Source of the DNA: Thiodiazotropha sp040506975
GTDB lineage: Bacteria > Pseudomonadota > Gammaproteobacteria > Chromatiales > Chromatiaceae
DNA length: 64,000 nucleotides
Reading direction: 5' to 3'
NCBI GenBank assembly: GCA_965211775.1
Contig: OZ242974.1
Location: forward strand, 1,054,001 to 1,118,000
The position numbers were made by a program, and so were the translations under genes. Shown in pieces: positions 48,062-57,348 of this stretch (position 1 is its first letter; each line of letters opens with the position of its first letter). The notes beneath the pieces were generated by a model. It saw nothing but the letters and a program-made list of their open reading frames with translations. It searched no databases and was not told the DNA's origin.

Positions 48062-48687
48062 TCAGGTTGAGGCAGGAGATTTTGGTGGATAGAGGAGATC
48101 CAGCGGCATGGACTTCCCATTTTCCATCACTATCCTGACGTGAAAGCGTTTCAGTTCCCGCGGCTCCCGTACGCCACAGGAGTGTGCCAGGAGGCCGACC
48201 TCATAGTTCATGTTCTTTACATAGTTGGCCACGCGTACGGCTTTGTCGCTGGATACCAGTCCGCGCTGGAGTTTCGGATTATGCGTGGTGATACCTGTCG
48301 GGCAAGTGTTCTTATTGCACTGCAATGCCTGGATGCAACCCAGAGCAAACATGAACCCTCTGGCGGACGCGACGAAATCGGCGCCGACAGCTAATGCCCA
48401 GGCTACCCCTGCAGGGGTAATCAGCTTGCCGGAGCTGACAACCTTGACACGCTCCCTCAGGCCATATTCGCACAGCATGTCGATGACCATGGGCAGGCTT
48501 TCGCTGAGGGGCAATCCCACATAATCCATCAACGCCATTGGAGCTGCACCCGTTCCGCCGTCTGCTCCGTCAACCGTGATAAAGTCGGGTGCGCATGCCG
48601 GGCCTCTTTTGTTAATCGTTTCGAACAACGTTTCCAGCCAGCCATAGGCCCCGACTACGGTCTTGAAGCCGACAGGTTTTCCGCTAA
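48062..48687 (-). pseudogene. FMN-binding glutamate-synthase-like protein, C-terminal part
   Basis: Contains PDFITVDGADGGTGAAPMALMDYVG and the iron-sulfur/FMN-type segment LGCIQALQCNKNTCPTGITTHN, characteristic of the GltB-like synthase domain. The frame continues upstream in the full gene but is cut at 48687 by IS1380 copy 3 and its CTAA duplication. After removing the IS, the frame reads MIERIRRV-SGKPVGFKTVV, so this insertion alone would be reversible. Confidence 0.88.
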
Positions 48688-50255
48688 CCCCAATATTTCA
48701 CGCATTAAAAAGGCAAAATCCTGATACTTCGATATAATTCAGTTGCTTACACTGTAATCGAAAGGATTTTGCCTGTGACAAACTGTACCCAGACTGCCTT
48801 TGATTTTCCAGCCCTAAAACGCCGTAAGGTTCAAGCCGAGTTTTCCGGTGGCGATATCACCTCGGACGGCGGCGTGTTGCTGCTGCGTGAGATCGACAGG
48901 CGTCTGGGATTGCTCGAGGCGGTTGATGCGGTCATCCCCGACCCGCGAGATCCCCGCTATATTGAACACAGCCAGTTGAGCCTGTTGCGCCAGCGAGTCT
49001 ATGGGCTCTGCCTGGGTTATGAAGATCTGAACGACCATCAGACACTACGCACCGACCCGGCCCTACAGAGCTCGATCGAACGCGAGGAGGTACTGGGCAG
49101 CCAGTCGACACTTTGTCGGCTGGAGAACCGGGTCGATCGCCGGGTTGCCGTTGATGTCCACAACCTACTGCTCGAGCAGTTCATTGCCTCATATGATGCA
49201 CCACCCGATGAGCTGATCCTGGATTTCGACGCCACGGATGATCCGGTGCATGGCCGCCAGGAAGGCCGCTTCTTTCACGGCTACTACGATCACTACTGCT
49301 TCCTGCCCCTGTATGTCTTTTGTGGCGATCAACTGCTGGTGAGTTATCTGCGGCCCAGCCGGATCGATGCGCCCAAGCATGCCTGGGCGATTCTGGCGCT
49401 GTTGGTCAAACGCCTGCGCCGGGCTTGGCCTGAAGTGCGTATCATCTTTCGGGGCGATAGCGGCTTTTGCCGTCACCACATGCTCAGCTGGTGCGAGCGC
49501 AACGCTGTGGGCTATATCGTGGGCATCGCCAAGAATGACGCCTTGCTGCGGTGTATCCGTGAGCCCATGCAGTGGGTTGAGGAACTGGCGAAGCGAACCG
49601 GCATGAAGATGCGGGAATTCTTTCAGTTTCACTATGCCGCCAGCACCTGGAAGACGCGTCGCAAGGTGATCGCCAAACTGGAGGTCACCGACAAGGGGCC
49701 AAATCCACGCTTCATCGTCACCAACCTGGCCGGCGACAAACAGCGCCTTTACGATGACCTCTACTGCGCCCGTGGTGACATGGAGAACCGAATCAAGGAG
49801 CAGCAACTGGGGCTGTTCGCCGATCGCACCAGCGCGCATTACTGGTGGGCCAATCAGTTTCGTCTACTGCTGTCCAGTCTGGCCTATGTGCTGATGGAGG
49901 CCATCCGGCGCCTCGCGCTGAAGGGCACGGAACTGGCGCGTGCACAGATGACCACGATCCGGCTCAAACTGTTCAAGATCGGGGCGGTCATCATTCGCAA
50001 CACGCGACGGATCCGCTTCCTGCTCTCCAGCACCTATCCCTATCAGGCGCTGTTTTTCCAGGTGGCGGCACGACTCAAGCCGGGATAGCCCGGCAGAGTG
50101 CTGCCCCGGCACGTTGATCAACAATGGGGGTAAGGGGGAGTCTGCCCGGAGGGTGGAAAATCAGGGCTTGATAGAGGTTTGGTTCCCAGTGAGGGCAAAC
50201 CATCCAAGCTTGGCCATATCACCGGCTAAATTTAAAAACGGATGAAACATGCGGG
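48688..50255 (+). mobile_element. IS1380-family element, type b, copy 3
   Basis: A 1568-bp copy flanked by exact CTAA duplications (48684-48687 and 50256-50259), inserted in the glutamate-synthase-like gene in the opposite orientation. Confidence 0.95.
48775..50088 (+). CDS. IS1380-family transposase (type b, copy 3)
   Basis: Intact, with the same protein sequence as copies 1 and 2. Start probably GTG 48775 after AAGGA; TTG 48769 is the alternative. Confidence 0.93.
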   Translation: MTNCTQTAFDFPALKRRKVQAEFSGGDITSDGGVLLLREIDRRLGLLEAVDAVIPDPRDPRYIEHSQLSLLRQRVYGLCLGYEDLNDHQTLRTDPALQSSIEREEVLGSQSTLCRLENRVDRRVAVDVHNLLLEQFIASYDAPPDELILDFDATDDPVHGRQEGRFFHGYYDHYCFLPLYVFCGDQLLVSYLRPSRIDAPKHAWAILALLVKRLRRAWPEVRIIFRGDSGFCRHHMLSWCERNAVGYIVGIAKNDALLRCIREPMQWVEELAKRTGMKMREFFQFHYAASTWKTRRKVIAKLEVTDKGPNPRFIVTNLAGDKQRLYDDLYCARGDMENRIKEQQLGLFADRTSAHYWWANQFRLLLSSLAYVLMEAIRRLALKGTELARAQMTTIRLKLFKIGAVIIRNTRRIRFLLSSTYPYQALFFQVAARLKPG

Positions 50256-51143
50256 CTAACACGCCGGATCCGTTCGATCATGTTCAGCAGGTCATCCGCG
50301 CAATTGATATCAGGGTGTCGATTGGGGCTGATTGCATCCCGGCCCTCTTCGATACCGCGAATTCGCGCAATCTCACGAGTGACTTTAGCGGCAGGCAGTA
50401 TGCCGCCTTTCCCCGGCTTTGCACCTTGACTGAGTTTGATTTCAAACATGCGTACAGTGTCATGAGCGGCAATCTCCGTAAGCCGTTCGTCAGAGAGGTT
50501 TCCTGCCCGGTCGCGCACACCGAATTTGGCTGTGCCTATTTGAAATACCAGGTCCGCACCGCCTTCGAGGTGGTAGGGTGACAGACCCCCCCTCGCCGGT
50601 ATTCATCCAGCATCCCGCTTGCCGGGCGCCGCCTGAAAGAGCGCGTATCGCGGGTACCGACAAGGCGCCAAAACTCATCCCTGAGATATTGATAAGGGAG
50701 TCGGTTACGTAGGGTGTTTCACAACCTGGACCGATAACCACCTCCGTCGCCGGTATCGCATCCTCGCCCAGGGTCGGGTAGGGGCAGTTGACAAAGAGTA
50801 CGGAGCCGGTTGGCCGCAGATCCCGGGTCGATCCAAAAGCAATGGTGTTGTTTTCTTTCTTTGCGGCCCGATAGGCCCAGGAGCGTTCCGCCCGATTGAA
50901 AGGCATCTCCTCCCTGTCCATGGCGAAGAAGTATTGGCGGAAAAATTCACCCAGATGTTCGAAGAAATAGCGAAATCGACCGATCACCGGGTAGTTGCGT
51001 CGGATGGTCTGCTGAGTTTGGGTGATATCGATGATGTAGAGTATGATCAATGTGAGCACGCCCATTCCGAGGAGGAAAACAAACATAACCGACAGTATCT
51101 CGAATATGGTGAATACCCAGCTTTCTGTGACTGCTGTCATCAT
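50256..51143 (-). pseudogene. FMN-binding glutamate-synthase-like protein, N-terminal part with frameshift
   Basis: From ATG 51143 the protein starts with two hydrophobic helices (SVMFVFLLGMGVLTLIILYI) and continues through FGSTRDLRPTGSVLFVNCPYP and GMSFGALSVPAIRALS. At 50586-50592 a run of seven G (minus strand) shifts the frame after MNTGEGG. The correct continuation (LSPYHLEGGADLVFQIGTAK...) is in the next frame down to the IS at 50256. Six G would restore it. The gene is thus broken twice. It belongs to the membrane-anchored GltB-like group; substrate uncertain. Confidence 0.87.
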
Positions 51144-51230
51144 TGTCGAACTCCGCTCTTTGTTCTTTCCACCTGTTATTTATCCAACGTGTGGCTGTTG
51201 TGCGCAAACCAAATTTCCGGCTTTCTGATA

Positions 51231-52895
51231 TCAACTGGCGACCGGGCAGGGTTCTGTCATCTCACCCAGGCGTCGTGTAAGGGCCATGTTCTCACTGTAG
51301 TCGACAGGCACCACGATCAGGCTCGGACCCTGTTGCCTGAATGCTGCCTCCAAAGTGTCCGCAAACTGGTTACTTTGCTCAACGCGATGACCGTGCCAGC
51401 CGAATGCGCCGGCTAATTGCATCCAATCGGGATTATCGAATGACAGATCTGTATGCCGGCCAAATTCGCTCTCCTGCTTCCAGGCGATCAGACCGTAGGC
51501 ATGATCCTCCCAGATCAACATGACCAGATTGCTGTGCAGCCGTTTCGCAGTCTCCATTTCCTGGACGTTCATCAAAAAACCGGCATCACCTGAAATGCCG
51601 AGGATACGTCGCTGTGGCGCCACCAGGCTGGCGGCGATAGCGCCGGGCAGGGCGAAACCCATGGAGCAGAAGCCATTGGGTATCAGGCAGGTGTTGGGTT
51701 GATGGCAGTGGTAGTGCCTTGCAATCCACATCTTATGGGCGCCGACATCGGAGAGAAGGATATCCTCCGGCCCCATTACCTGACGGATATCCCATAACAT
51801 CTTTTGTGGACGTATCGTCCCCGAAGTGTCGTCGATGGCATGTTCGGCCAATTCGTTCTGCATCAATCGCCGGGTTTCCGCTTGCTGGGCCAGGTCGTAC
51901 TTGGGAATGCCATGGGTCGTCAGACGTTGATTCAGCATCCACAAGGTATGCGCGAGATCACCCACCAGTTCGACTTGAGGATGGTAATACTCATCGATCT
52001 CCGCAGGCAGGAAATCGGCTTGAATGATGGGTTTGTTCTTGTGGGGGTTCCATAGTCGCGGGTGGTATTCGACCATATCGAAACCCAGGGTGATTACCAG
52101 ATCGGTCTCATCGATAGCCAGGGTCGGATAATCCTTGCTGCCAAGTCCAATCGTGTAGAGACAGTAATCGGCATCCATATCGACTGCGCCCTTGGCCATG
52201 AAGGTACTCAAAACGCCGATGCCAGTTTTCTCGCAAAAGAGGCGGAGCTGTTTGGCGGCGCGGCGGCGAATTGCGCCATTGCCTGCTATGATGACAGGCC
52301 GCTTGGCTTGAGTTATCAAGTCAAAGGATTGATCGAGAATCTTGTCGTCCACCACCGAACGGCGAAACCGTCGCGGATCCAGCGGTTCTGCCGAAACCTG
52401 ATGTTTGGCAATATCCTCAGGGAGTTCGATGTGAACAGCGCCAGGCTTTTCGGTGCGTGCAATGCGCACCGCTTTGCGCACCACTTCGGGGATGGTCACT
52501 GCATTGTAAATACTGGTGGCCCATTTGGTGACGGGTTTGAACATCTCCACCACATCCATGATCTGATGTGACTCTTTATGCAGGCGGGCGGTGGAACCCT
52601 GTCCGGTCAAAACCAACACCGGCGCCCGGTCCATATTGGCATCGGCGACACCGGTGATCAGGTTGGTGGCCCCCGGTCCGAGAGTACCCAGACAGACAGC
52701 GGGATTGCCGCTGAGACGGCCGTAGATTTCCGCCATGAATGCTGCGCCTTGCTCATGGCGCGTCAATATGAATTTTATCTTACCGGACTGTTCCTGCGAC
52801 ATCATGAAGTCGGCATTCTCTTCACCCGGTACACCGAAGACATATTCGATACCCTCGTTTTCCAAACATTTCACCATTAGCCCAGAAGCCTTCAT
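51231..52895 (-). CDS. Acetolactate-synthase-like TPP enzyme
   Basis: A 554-residue thiamine-diphosphate enzyme from the ATG at 52895, 8 bp after GGAG; an in-frame extension of 12 codons is less likely. Domains are in the usual order: pyrimidine-binding (GIEYVFGVPGEENADFM, catalytic Glu in RHEQGAAFMAEIYGR), central, and pyrophosphate-binding (GDAGFLMNVQEMETAKRL...WEDHAYG). Likely reaction: two pyruvate to acetolactate plus CO2, catabolic AlsS-like, as no regulatory subunit gene is adjacent. Related TPP decarboxylases or oxidases remain possible. It lies upstream of the broken glutamate-synthase-like gene on the same strand. Confidence 0.85.
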   Translation of the reverse strand: MKASGLMVKCLENEGIEYVFGVPGEENADFMMSQEQSGKIKFILTRHEQGAAFMAEIYGRLSGNPAVCLGTLGPGATNLITGVADANMDRAPVLVLTGQGSTARLHKESHQIMDVVEMFKPVTKWATSIYNAVTIPEVVRKAVRIARTEKPGAVHIELPEDIAKHQVSAEPLDPRRFRRSVVDDKILDQSFDLITQAKRPVIIAGNGAIRRRAAKQLRLFCEKTGIGVLSTFMAKGAVDMDADYCLYTIGLGSKDYPTLAIDETDLVITLGFDMVEYHPRLWNPHKNKPIIQADFLPAEIDEYYHPQVELVGDLAHTLWMLNQRLTTHGIPKYDLAQQAETRRLMQNELAEHAIDDTSGTIRPQKMLWDIRQVMGPEDILLSDVGAHKMWIARHYHCHQPNTCLIPNGFCSMGFALPGAIAASLVAPQRRILGISGDAGFLMNVQEMETAKRLHSNLVMLIWEDHAYGLIAWKQESEFGRHTDLSFDNPDWMQLAGAFGWHGHRVEQSNQFADTLEAAFRQQGPSLIVVPVDYSENMALTRRLGEMTEPCPVAS

Positions 52896-53029
52896 AACAT
52901 GATCTCCACAGGTTGCCGGGGTTAAATTCACTTATGGGACAGATAGTGAATCTGTCTTCTATTGACCAACGTATAGGTACAACAGTAGTAGATTGATGGT
53001 TTTAAGAAGGTCTTTTTGTAATAAGGTTA

Positions 53030-54058
53030 CCTGATTACCCCTAAACCTCAGCCATTCTCAAGAGGCGATATGGCATAGGTGGAGTGCGAAGAGCGGCAAA
53101 AAGCAATCGTTCAATCATGGCGGGTAAATCGAAACGGCGGTTAAACCGATATTCGAACTCAGCAAGATAACGCGACACATGTTTATCTCGAATCGCATGA
53201 AAAGTACCCAACAGACTGTTTTTGACATTACCCAACATCGTGTTTACCCATTTGAAGCACGAATACTGGACACTTTGGCGCCCACCACCCGTCACCATGG
53301 GGTTATGATGGCAATCAGCGGTTGTCACGCCACTAAAGCACCAAAGCCCATCGGTAAAGACTTCGCTGCCAGGCATCAAGCAGGAGCGGGCGTAGCGGGC
53401 GATTTCACGTTTGCGGAAGCCCCTTACACGACGCAGTTGAATTTTCATGGGCCTGCCGTCCCGCGTCGTCTCAACAGCAGCTACGAAAGGGATTTTGTTG
53501 CGCGACCCACGACCACGCTTACCGGCTTGCTCGCCTCCGAGATAAGCATCATCCAATTCGATGCGACCGGCCAGTTTTTTTCCACGCTCACGTTCCATCA
53601 TCACCTGCATCAACTTATGCTTGAGTCGCCAGGCCGTATTGTAGTTCACCCCGATTTCGCGGGAAAGTTGCAGCGCCGAGATGCTTTTCTTGCGTTGGGT
53701 CAACAGATAGATCGCAAGAAACCACGTTCTCAGCGGCAGCTTGGTGCCATGGAAGATGCTGCCGGCGGTCAGGGAAGTCTGATGATGGCACTTGTGACAT
53801 TGATATATCTGACGCTTTTTGAGTTCACAGCCTGTTGTGTTGCCGCACTCAGGGCAGACATAGCCCGTCGGCCAGCGCAAATCATACAATGCCTGTCGAC
53901 ACTGATCCTCGGTCCCATATTGTTCCAGAAAATCGTGCAAACCAAGGCCTTTTTGAAATTGAATGGTATTTCTCGGCATGATGAAATCCTCTTTTATTCA
54001 GTAGGTTCCATTATGCTTGCACCACAGGCTCAATAGCTGAGCCTCATGAGTAATCAGG
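53030..54058 (-). mobile_element. IS1595-family element, copy C
   Basis: A 1029-bp copy flanked by the 8-bp duplication TAAGGTTA (53022-53029 and 54059-54066). One end differs from copies A and B by a few bases (TTACTCATGAGGC instead of TTACCCCTGAGGC), so one terminal repeat is less perfect. Confidence 0.94.
53041..53979 (-). CDS. IS1595-family (ISXO2-like) transposase, copy C
   Basis: An intact 312-residue transposase, identical in protein sequence to copies A and B. The DNA differs silently near 53689. Confidence 0.93.
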   Translation of the reverse strand: MPRNTIQFQKGLGLHDFLEQYGTEDQCRQALYDLRWPTGYVCPECGNTTGCELKKRQIYQCHKCHHQTSLTAGSIFHGTKLPLRTWFLAIYLLTQRKKSISALQLSREIGVNYNTAWRLKHKLMQVMMERERGKKLAGRIELDDAYLGGEQAGKRGRGSRNKIPFVAAVETTRDGRPMKIQLRRVRGFRKREIARYARSCLMPGSEVFTDGLWCFSGVTTADCHHNPMVTGGGRQSVQYSCFKWVNTMLGNVKNSLLGTFHAIRDKHVSRYLAEFEYRFNRRFDLPAMIERLLFAALRTPPMPYRLLRMAEV

Positions 54059-54217
54059 TAAGGTTATAACGAATAGATAAAGAGAGTATCACGATTGCAC
54101 TCGGCGTTCTTGGCGCAACACCTGATCTTGATATGTGAGAATTACGTAACTATATGATTTAAATAGATGGTTATATGAGGACAGGTGTAATAAACAAAGT
54201 TAAGCTTATGTTGAGAC

Positions 54218-54250
54218 TACCACTCGCTGATAAATTGGGTGGTATTTTTT
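54218..54250 (+). terminator. Terminator-like hairpin before second bufferin operon
   Basis: TACCACTC pairs with GGGTGGTA (one G-T pair, 11-nt loop) and is followed by six T. No gene ends just before it on the plus strand, so it may be a leader element or a leftover from the sequence displaced by IS1595. Confidence 0.45.
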
Positions 54251-54340
54251 GAAGTACAATAGTGCCGAGGGCGAAAGTAATCTGTACTTCGCCATTATCT
54301 ATTTGACTATTTATACAGTCGTGAAATTAGGAGGAGAGAA

Positions 54341-54598
54341 ATGAAAAAAACGACCACCAGCGCAATTGTAGCCGGCGCCATAACATCAGCATTGGCACTG
54401 TCGCCAATGAGCGTGGCAAATGCCGCCGATACCGAGAAGTGCTACGGTGTCGCCAAAGCGGGAAAGAATGATTGTGCGGCAGGGCCGGGTACCAGTTGCG
54501 CGGGTACCTCGACGGTCGATGCTCAGGGAAATGCCTGGATGCTTGTGCTGAAAGGTACCTGTGAAAAGATCGTGGGCGGCAGCCTGCAAGCGAAGTAA
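54341..54598 (+). CDS. bufA1: Bufferin precursor, four-cysteine DUF2282 type (BufA1)
   Basis: An 85-residue precursor with ribosome-binding site AGGAGGAGA. A Sec-type signal peptide ends near ANAAD. The mature part has four cysteines at 34, 45, 53 and 74, in the DUF2282 layout CYGVAKAGKNDC...SCAGTSTVDAQGNAW...GTC. This is the copper-linked bufferin class described from Caulobacter, different from the six-cysteine form at 45933. It heads a four-gene operon. Confidence 0.9.
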   Translation: MKKTTTSAIVAGAITSALALSPMSVANAADTEKCYGVAKAGKNDCAAGPGTSCAGTSTVDAQGNAWMLVLKGTCEKIVGGSLQAK

Positions 54599-54616
54599 AA
54601 CCTAACGCGAAAACCG

Positions 54617-55498
54617 ATGAAATATAATTCACTGCAATCGGTGGCAGCCCCGGTACCCGTCAGGGCCGGGGCCGGATTGAAGCCGAAGCACTATCAGGCG
54701 ATTATCGAACAGCAGCCGGATATCGGCTGGTTCGAGATTCATCCGGAGAACTACATGGGGCGTGGAGGTCCGCCGCTGCACTACATGGAGCGTATCCGTG
54801 CCGACTATCCGGTCTCCCTGCACAGTGTCGGAACATCACTCGGCAGCCATCTGCCGCTGGATACCGCACACCTGAAAAGCCTGAAGTCGTTGGTGGAGCG
54901 ATTTGAGCCGGGACTGGTTTCGGAACATCTATCCTGGAGCCATGGTTATGAATGGTATACCCATGATTTGATTCCGCTGTTCTATACGGAAACCACATTG
55001 AAGTTGATTGTCGAACATATAGATCAGGTACAGGAGTTTCTTGGCAGGAAGATACTTATCGAAAATCCTTCGACATATCTACAATTCAAACAGAACGAAA
55101 TACCGGAACAGGTGTTCTATGTCGAGGCCGCCAAGCGAAGCGGCGCCGGCCTGCTCCTGGATATCAACAACGTTTTCGTCTCCTGCAGCAACCATGGCTG
55201 GTCTTTGGATGAGTATATGTCGGCGGTACCACACGATATGGTGGAGGAGATACACCTTGCAGGACATTCAACCCAGGACCTGGAAGGTTCAACCCTACGG
55301 GTGGATGATCATGGCTCGCCGGTCTGCAGTGAAGTGTGGCGGCTGTATGAGAACTATATCAACGGCAACGGCACGGTACCGACACTGATCGAATGGGACA
55401 GCAACATCCCTGAGTTTCCTGAACTCTTCAAAGAGGTTTGCTTTGCCGAAGAGATTATCAGGACAGCCAGTGAGCAGTACCGTGAAGCCACTGTCTGA
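54617..55498 (+). CDS. bufB1: MNIO-family (DUF692) bufferin-modifying enzyme, second operon
   Basis: A 293-residue DUF692 enzyme with GAGLKPKHYQAIIEQQPDIG, WFEIHPENYM, VSEHLSWSHG, ILIENPSTYLQF, LLLDINNVFVSCSNHG, EIHLAGHS and VDDHGSPVCSEVWRLY. It clearly diverges from the other MNIO at 46290, so the two loci are not a recent duplication. It should modify the cysteines of the four-cysteine precursor 18 bp upstream. Confidence 0.93.
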   Translation: MKYNSLQSVAAPVPVRAGAGLKPKHYQAIIEQQPDIGWFEIHPENYMGRGGPPLHYMERIRADYPVSLHSVGTSLGSHLPLDTAHLKSLKSLVERFEPGLVSEHLSWSHGYEWYTHDLIPLFYTETTLKLIVEHIDQVQEFLGRKILIENPSTYLQFKQNEIPEQVFYVEAAKRSGAGLLLDINNVFVSCSNHGWSLDEYMSAVPHDMVEEIHLAGHSTQDLEGSTLRVDDHGSPVCSEVWRLYENYINGNGTVPTLIEWDSNIPEFPELFKEVCFAEEIIRTASEQYREATV

Positions 55499-56246
55499 AT
55501 TGCAACAGCTGTTTTGCGATGGCCTCCGTTCATCGGAGCCCCCGGCTCAGGCGCTGCTTGATGAGATTGTGGACGACGGTCTTCAAATACAGCGGTTCAA
55601 TGTCTATCGTAACAACTTCATCGTTTTAAACGGCGATGCCCTTGCCGATATGTATCCGGTCATCAAGCGTCTGCTTGGGGATGAAGCCTTTCGTATGCTG
55701 GCCACAGCCTATGTGCGCGAATATCCCCCCATGGATCGGGCACTGCTGCTGTACGGTGAGCGATTTCCCGAATTCCTTGCAGCGGTGCCCGAACTTTCCG
55801 GACTGCCCTACCTGTCGGATGTGGCAAGACTGGAGTATGCGTGGACCGCCGCCTATCATGCCGATGATGCTGCGCCATTGGAACAGCGGCAGGTCGCCAA
55901 ACTACCTCCGGATGAACTGGAAAATCTCCGGTTGAGGCCACATCCTTCTATACACTGTATTGGATCCCGTTATCCCGTTTATCGTATCTGGTCGGCCAAT
56001 CAGGGTAACCGGGCGGATGAAACCGTCTCGCTTGATGAGGGTGGCTCGCAAATCGTCGTGATACGCCCCAAGGCAGAGGTTGAGATCAGGGGAGTGACCC
56101 CTGGCGCCCTGACTTTTCTTCAAAGGCTGGCAGCGGCTGATACCATTGCCGAGGCCTACGGCCATGCAGCGGAAACGGAAGCGGAATTCGACCTGAACGC
56201 CTTTTTTACCCAATATCTGTTCGACGGTACATTCTGTGCACTGTGA
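55470..56246 (+). CDS. bufC1: DUF2063 partner protein of MNIO enzyme, second operon
   Basis: About 258 residues from GTG 55470, 6 bp after AGGA; the start overlaps the MNIO gene by 29 bp, and another in-frame GTG lies at 55482. The DUF2063 part is visible (LSELQQLFCDGLR; FNVYRNNFIVLNGDALADMYPVIKRLLG; YVREYPPMDRALLLYGERFPEFL), followed by a C-terminal beta-rich domain. It is the expected substrate-handling partner of the MNIO. Confidence 0.9.
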   Translation: MSSTVKPLSELQQLFCDGLRSSEPPAQALLDEIVDDGLQIQRFNVYRNNFIVLNGDALADMYPVIKRLLGDEAFRMLATAYVREYPPMDRALLLYGERFPEFLAAVPELSGLPYLSDVARLEYAWTAAYHADDAAPLEQRQVAKLPPDELENLRLRPHPSIHCIGSRYPVYRIWSANQGNRADETVSLDEGGSQIVVIRPKAEVEIRGVTPGALTFLQRLAAADTIAEAYGHAAETEAEFDLNAFFTQYLFDGTFCAL

Positions 56247-56356
56247 TTTTTATGAATTCTCTGGATTGGTCGGCGGTTTTTTAGAATCTGAATGACCTGT
56301 TTCTACGTAATAACAATACGATCAATAACGGATAACATTTAGGATGGTTGATTCCC

Positions 56357-56794
56357 ATGAACGCACTCATCGATACAATGCAGCGGCTTTTCGACTTTAT
56401 CGGCAGATCCATCCCGGAGTGGGGGATCGCGCTGCTGGCCAGAGGGGCCATTGCCTACACTTTCTGGTCGTCCGGGAGGAGCAAGGTGTCCGGTTTTCTG
56501 GATATTTCCGATTCCACCTTTCTGCTGTTCGAGCATGAATACGGAGTGCCGCTTATTCCACCGAATATCGCTGCCCACATGGCGACTTATGCGGAACACT
56601 TGTTTCCCATTTTGCTGGTGCTTGGTCTCTTCACCCGCTTTGCGGCCCTCTCATTGTTGATCATGACTGCCGTGATCCAGCTGTTTGTCTACCCGGATGC
56701 CTGGAATGTGCATATGTGGTGGGCGCTGGCTATGCTCTATCTCATTCGCCATGGAGGCGGCCTTGTCTCTCTCGATCGCTTATTATGGAAGTGA
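56357..56794 (+). CDS. DoxX-family membrane protein of bufferin operon
   Basis: About 145 residues with four membrane helices (GIALLARGAIAYTFWSSG; LFPILLVLGLFTRFAALSLLIMTAVIQLFVY; MWWALAMLYLI), the DoxX plan. DoxX-like proteins commonly close bufferin operons and may handle redox or quinone-linked steps; their function there is not settled. The ATG at 56357 is preferred, but TTG 56348 is closer to AGGA. Confidence 0.85.
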   Translation: MNALIDTMQRLFDFIGRSIPEWGIALLARGAIAYTFWSSGRSKVSGFLDISDSTFLLFEHEYGVPLIPPNIAAHMATYAEHLFPILLVLGLFTRFAALSLLIMTAVIQLFVYPDAWNVHMWWALAMLYLIRHGGGLVSLDRLLWK

Positions 56795-57348
56795 ATTGTC
56801 AACTATTGTAAATAAATCAAGCACCTGGAGCGCTCCATCACTCGATCCACTACCCATGTTCGAGTGGATGGACTGCTTCGGGGAGATGCAGCGAATCAAT
56901 GGAGTTAAGTCACTGACACTCGACTGGTTGAGTGTAAGGTGGCGTACATTGTCGTTCAACCGCAAGACAGTCTCTGTCCATTGTCACCAGATTCGGCTGA
57001 TGCTGATGGCAATATCCCCGCCGATAGTCTGATCAGCTAAATACGGTTACTGCGGCTGGAATTTAATTCTCTTCCTTTTCTGTTGTTTATATATGTGCTA
57101 TTAGATCATCTGGCGCGGTGGTTTTGTCAGAAGTCAGGCAATGCGCTGATAAACAATGATTTGTGCAATGGCCTCTTGTGACTTGCAAATCACGTATAAT
57201 GAAAGCCCAAGAATATTAGAATGAATTGGACCAGCGCCTAGGCAGGTATAATGGATTTGAGAAGGCCAAGATCGATATGCATGTAAATGACAATACCGCA
57301 AACCCCAGTCCAGCAACCTCACTGAGCGGGATCAAGGGATACTCATTG
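56795..57348. other. Gene-free stretch with promoter-like element
   Basis: No convincing gene is visible on either strand. A consensus TATAAT at 57195-57200 lacks a good -35 at normal spacing. The open frame from 57226 to 57348 upstream of the next gene is considered leader, because a signal peptide with its own ribosome-binding site starts at 57349. Confidence 0.5.

Noticed and set aside
56685..57032. 115-codon frame after the DoxX gene
   Set aside because: It overlaps doxX in another frame and its unique part shows no domain, signal or ribosome-binding site.
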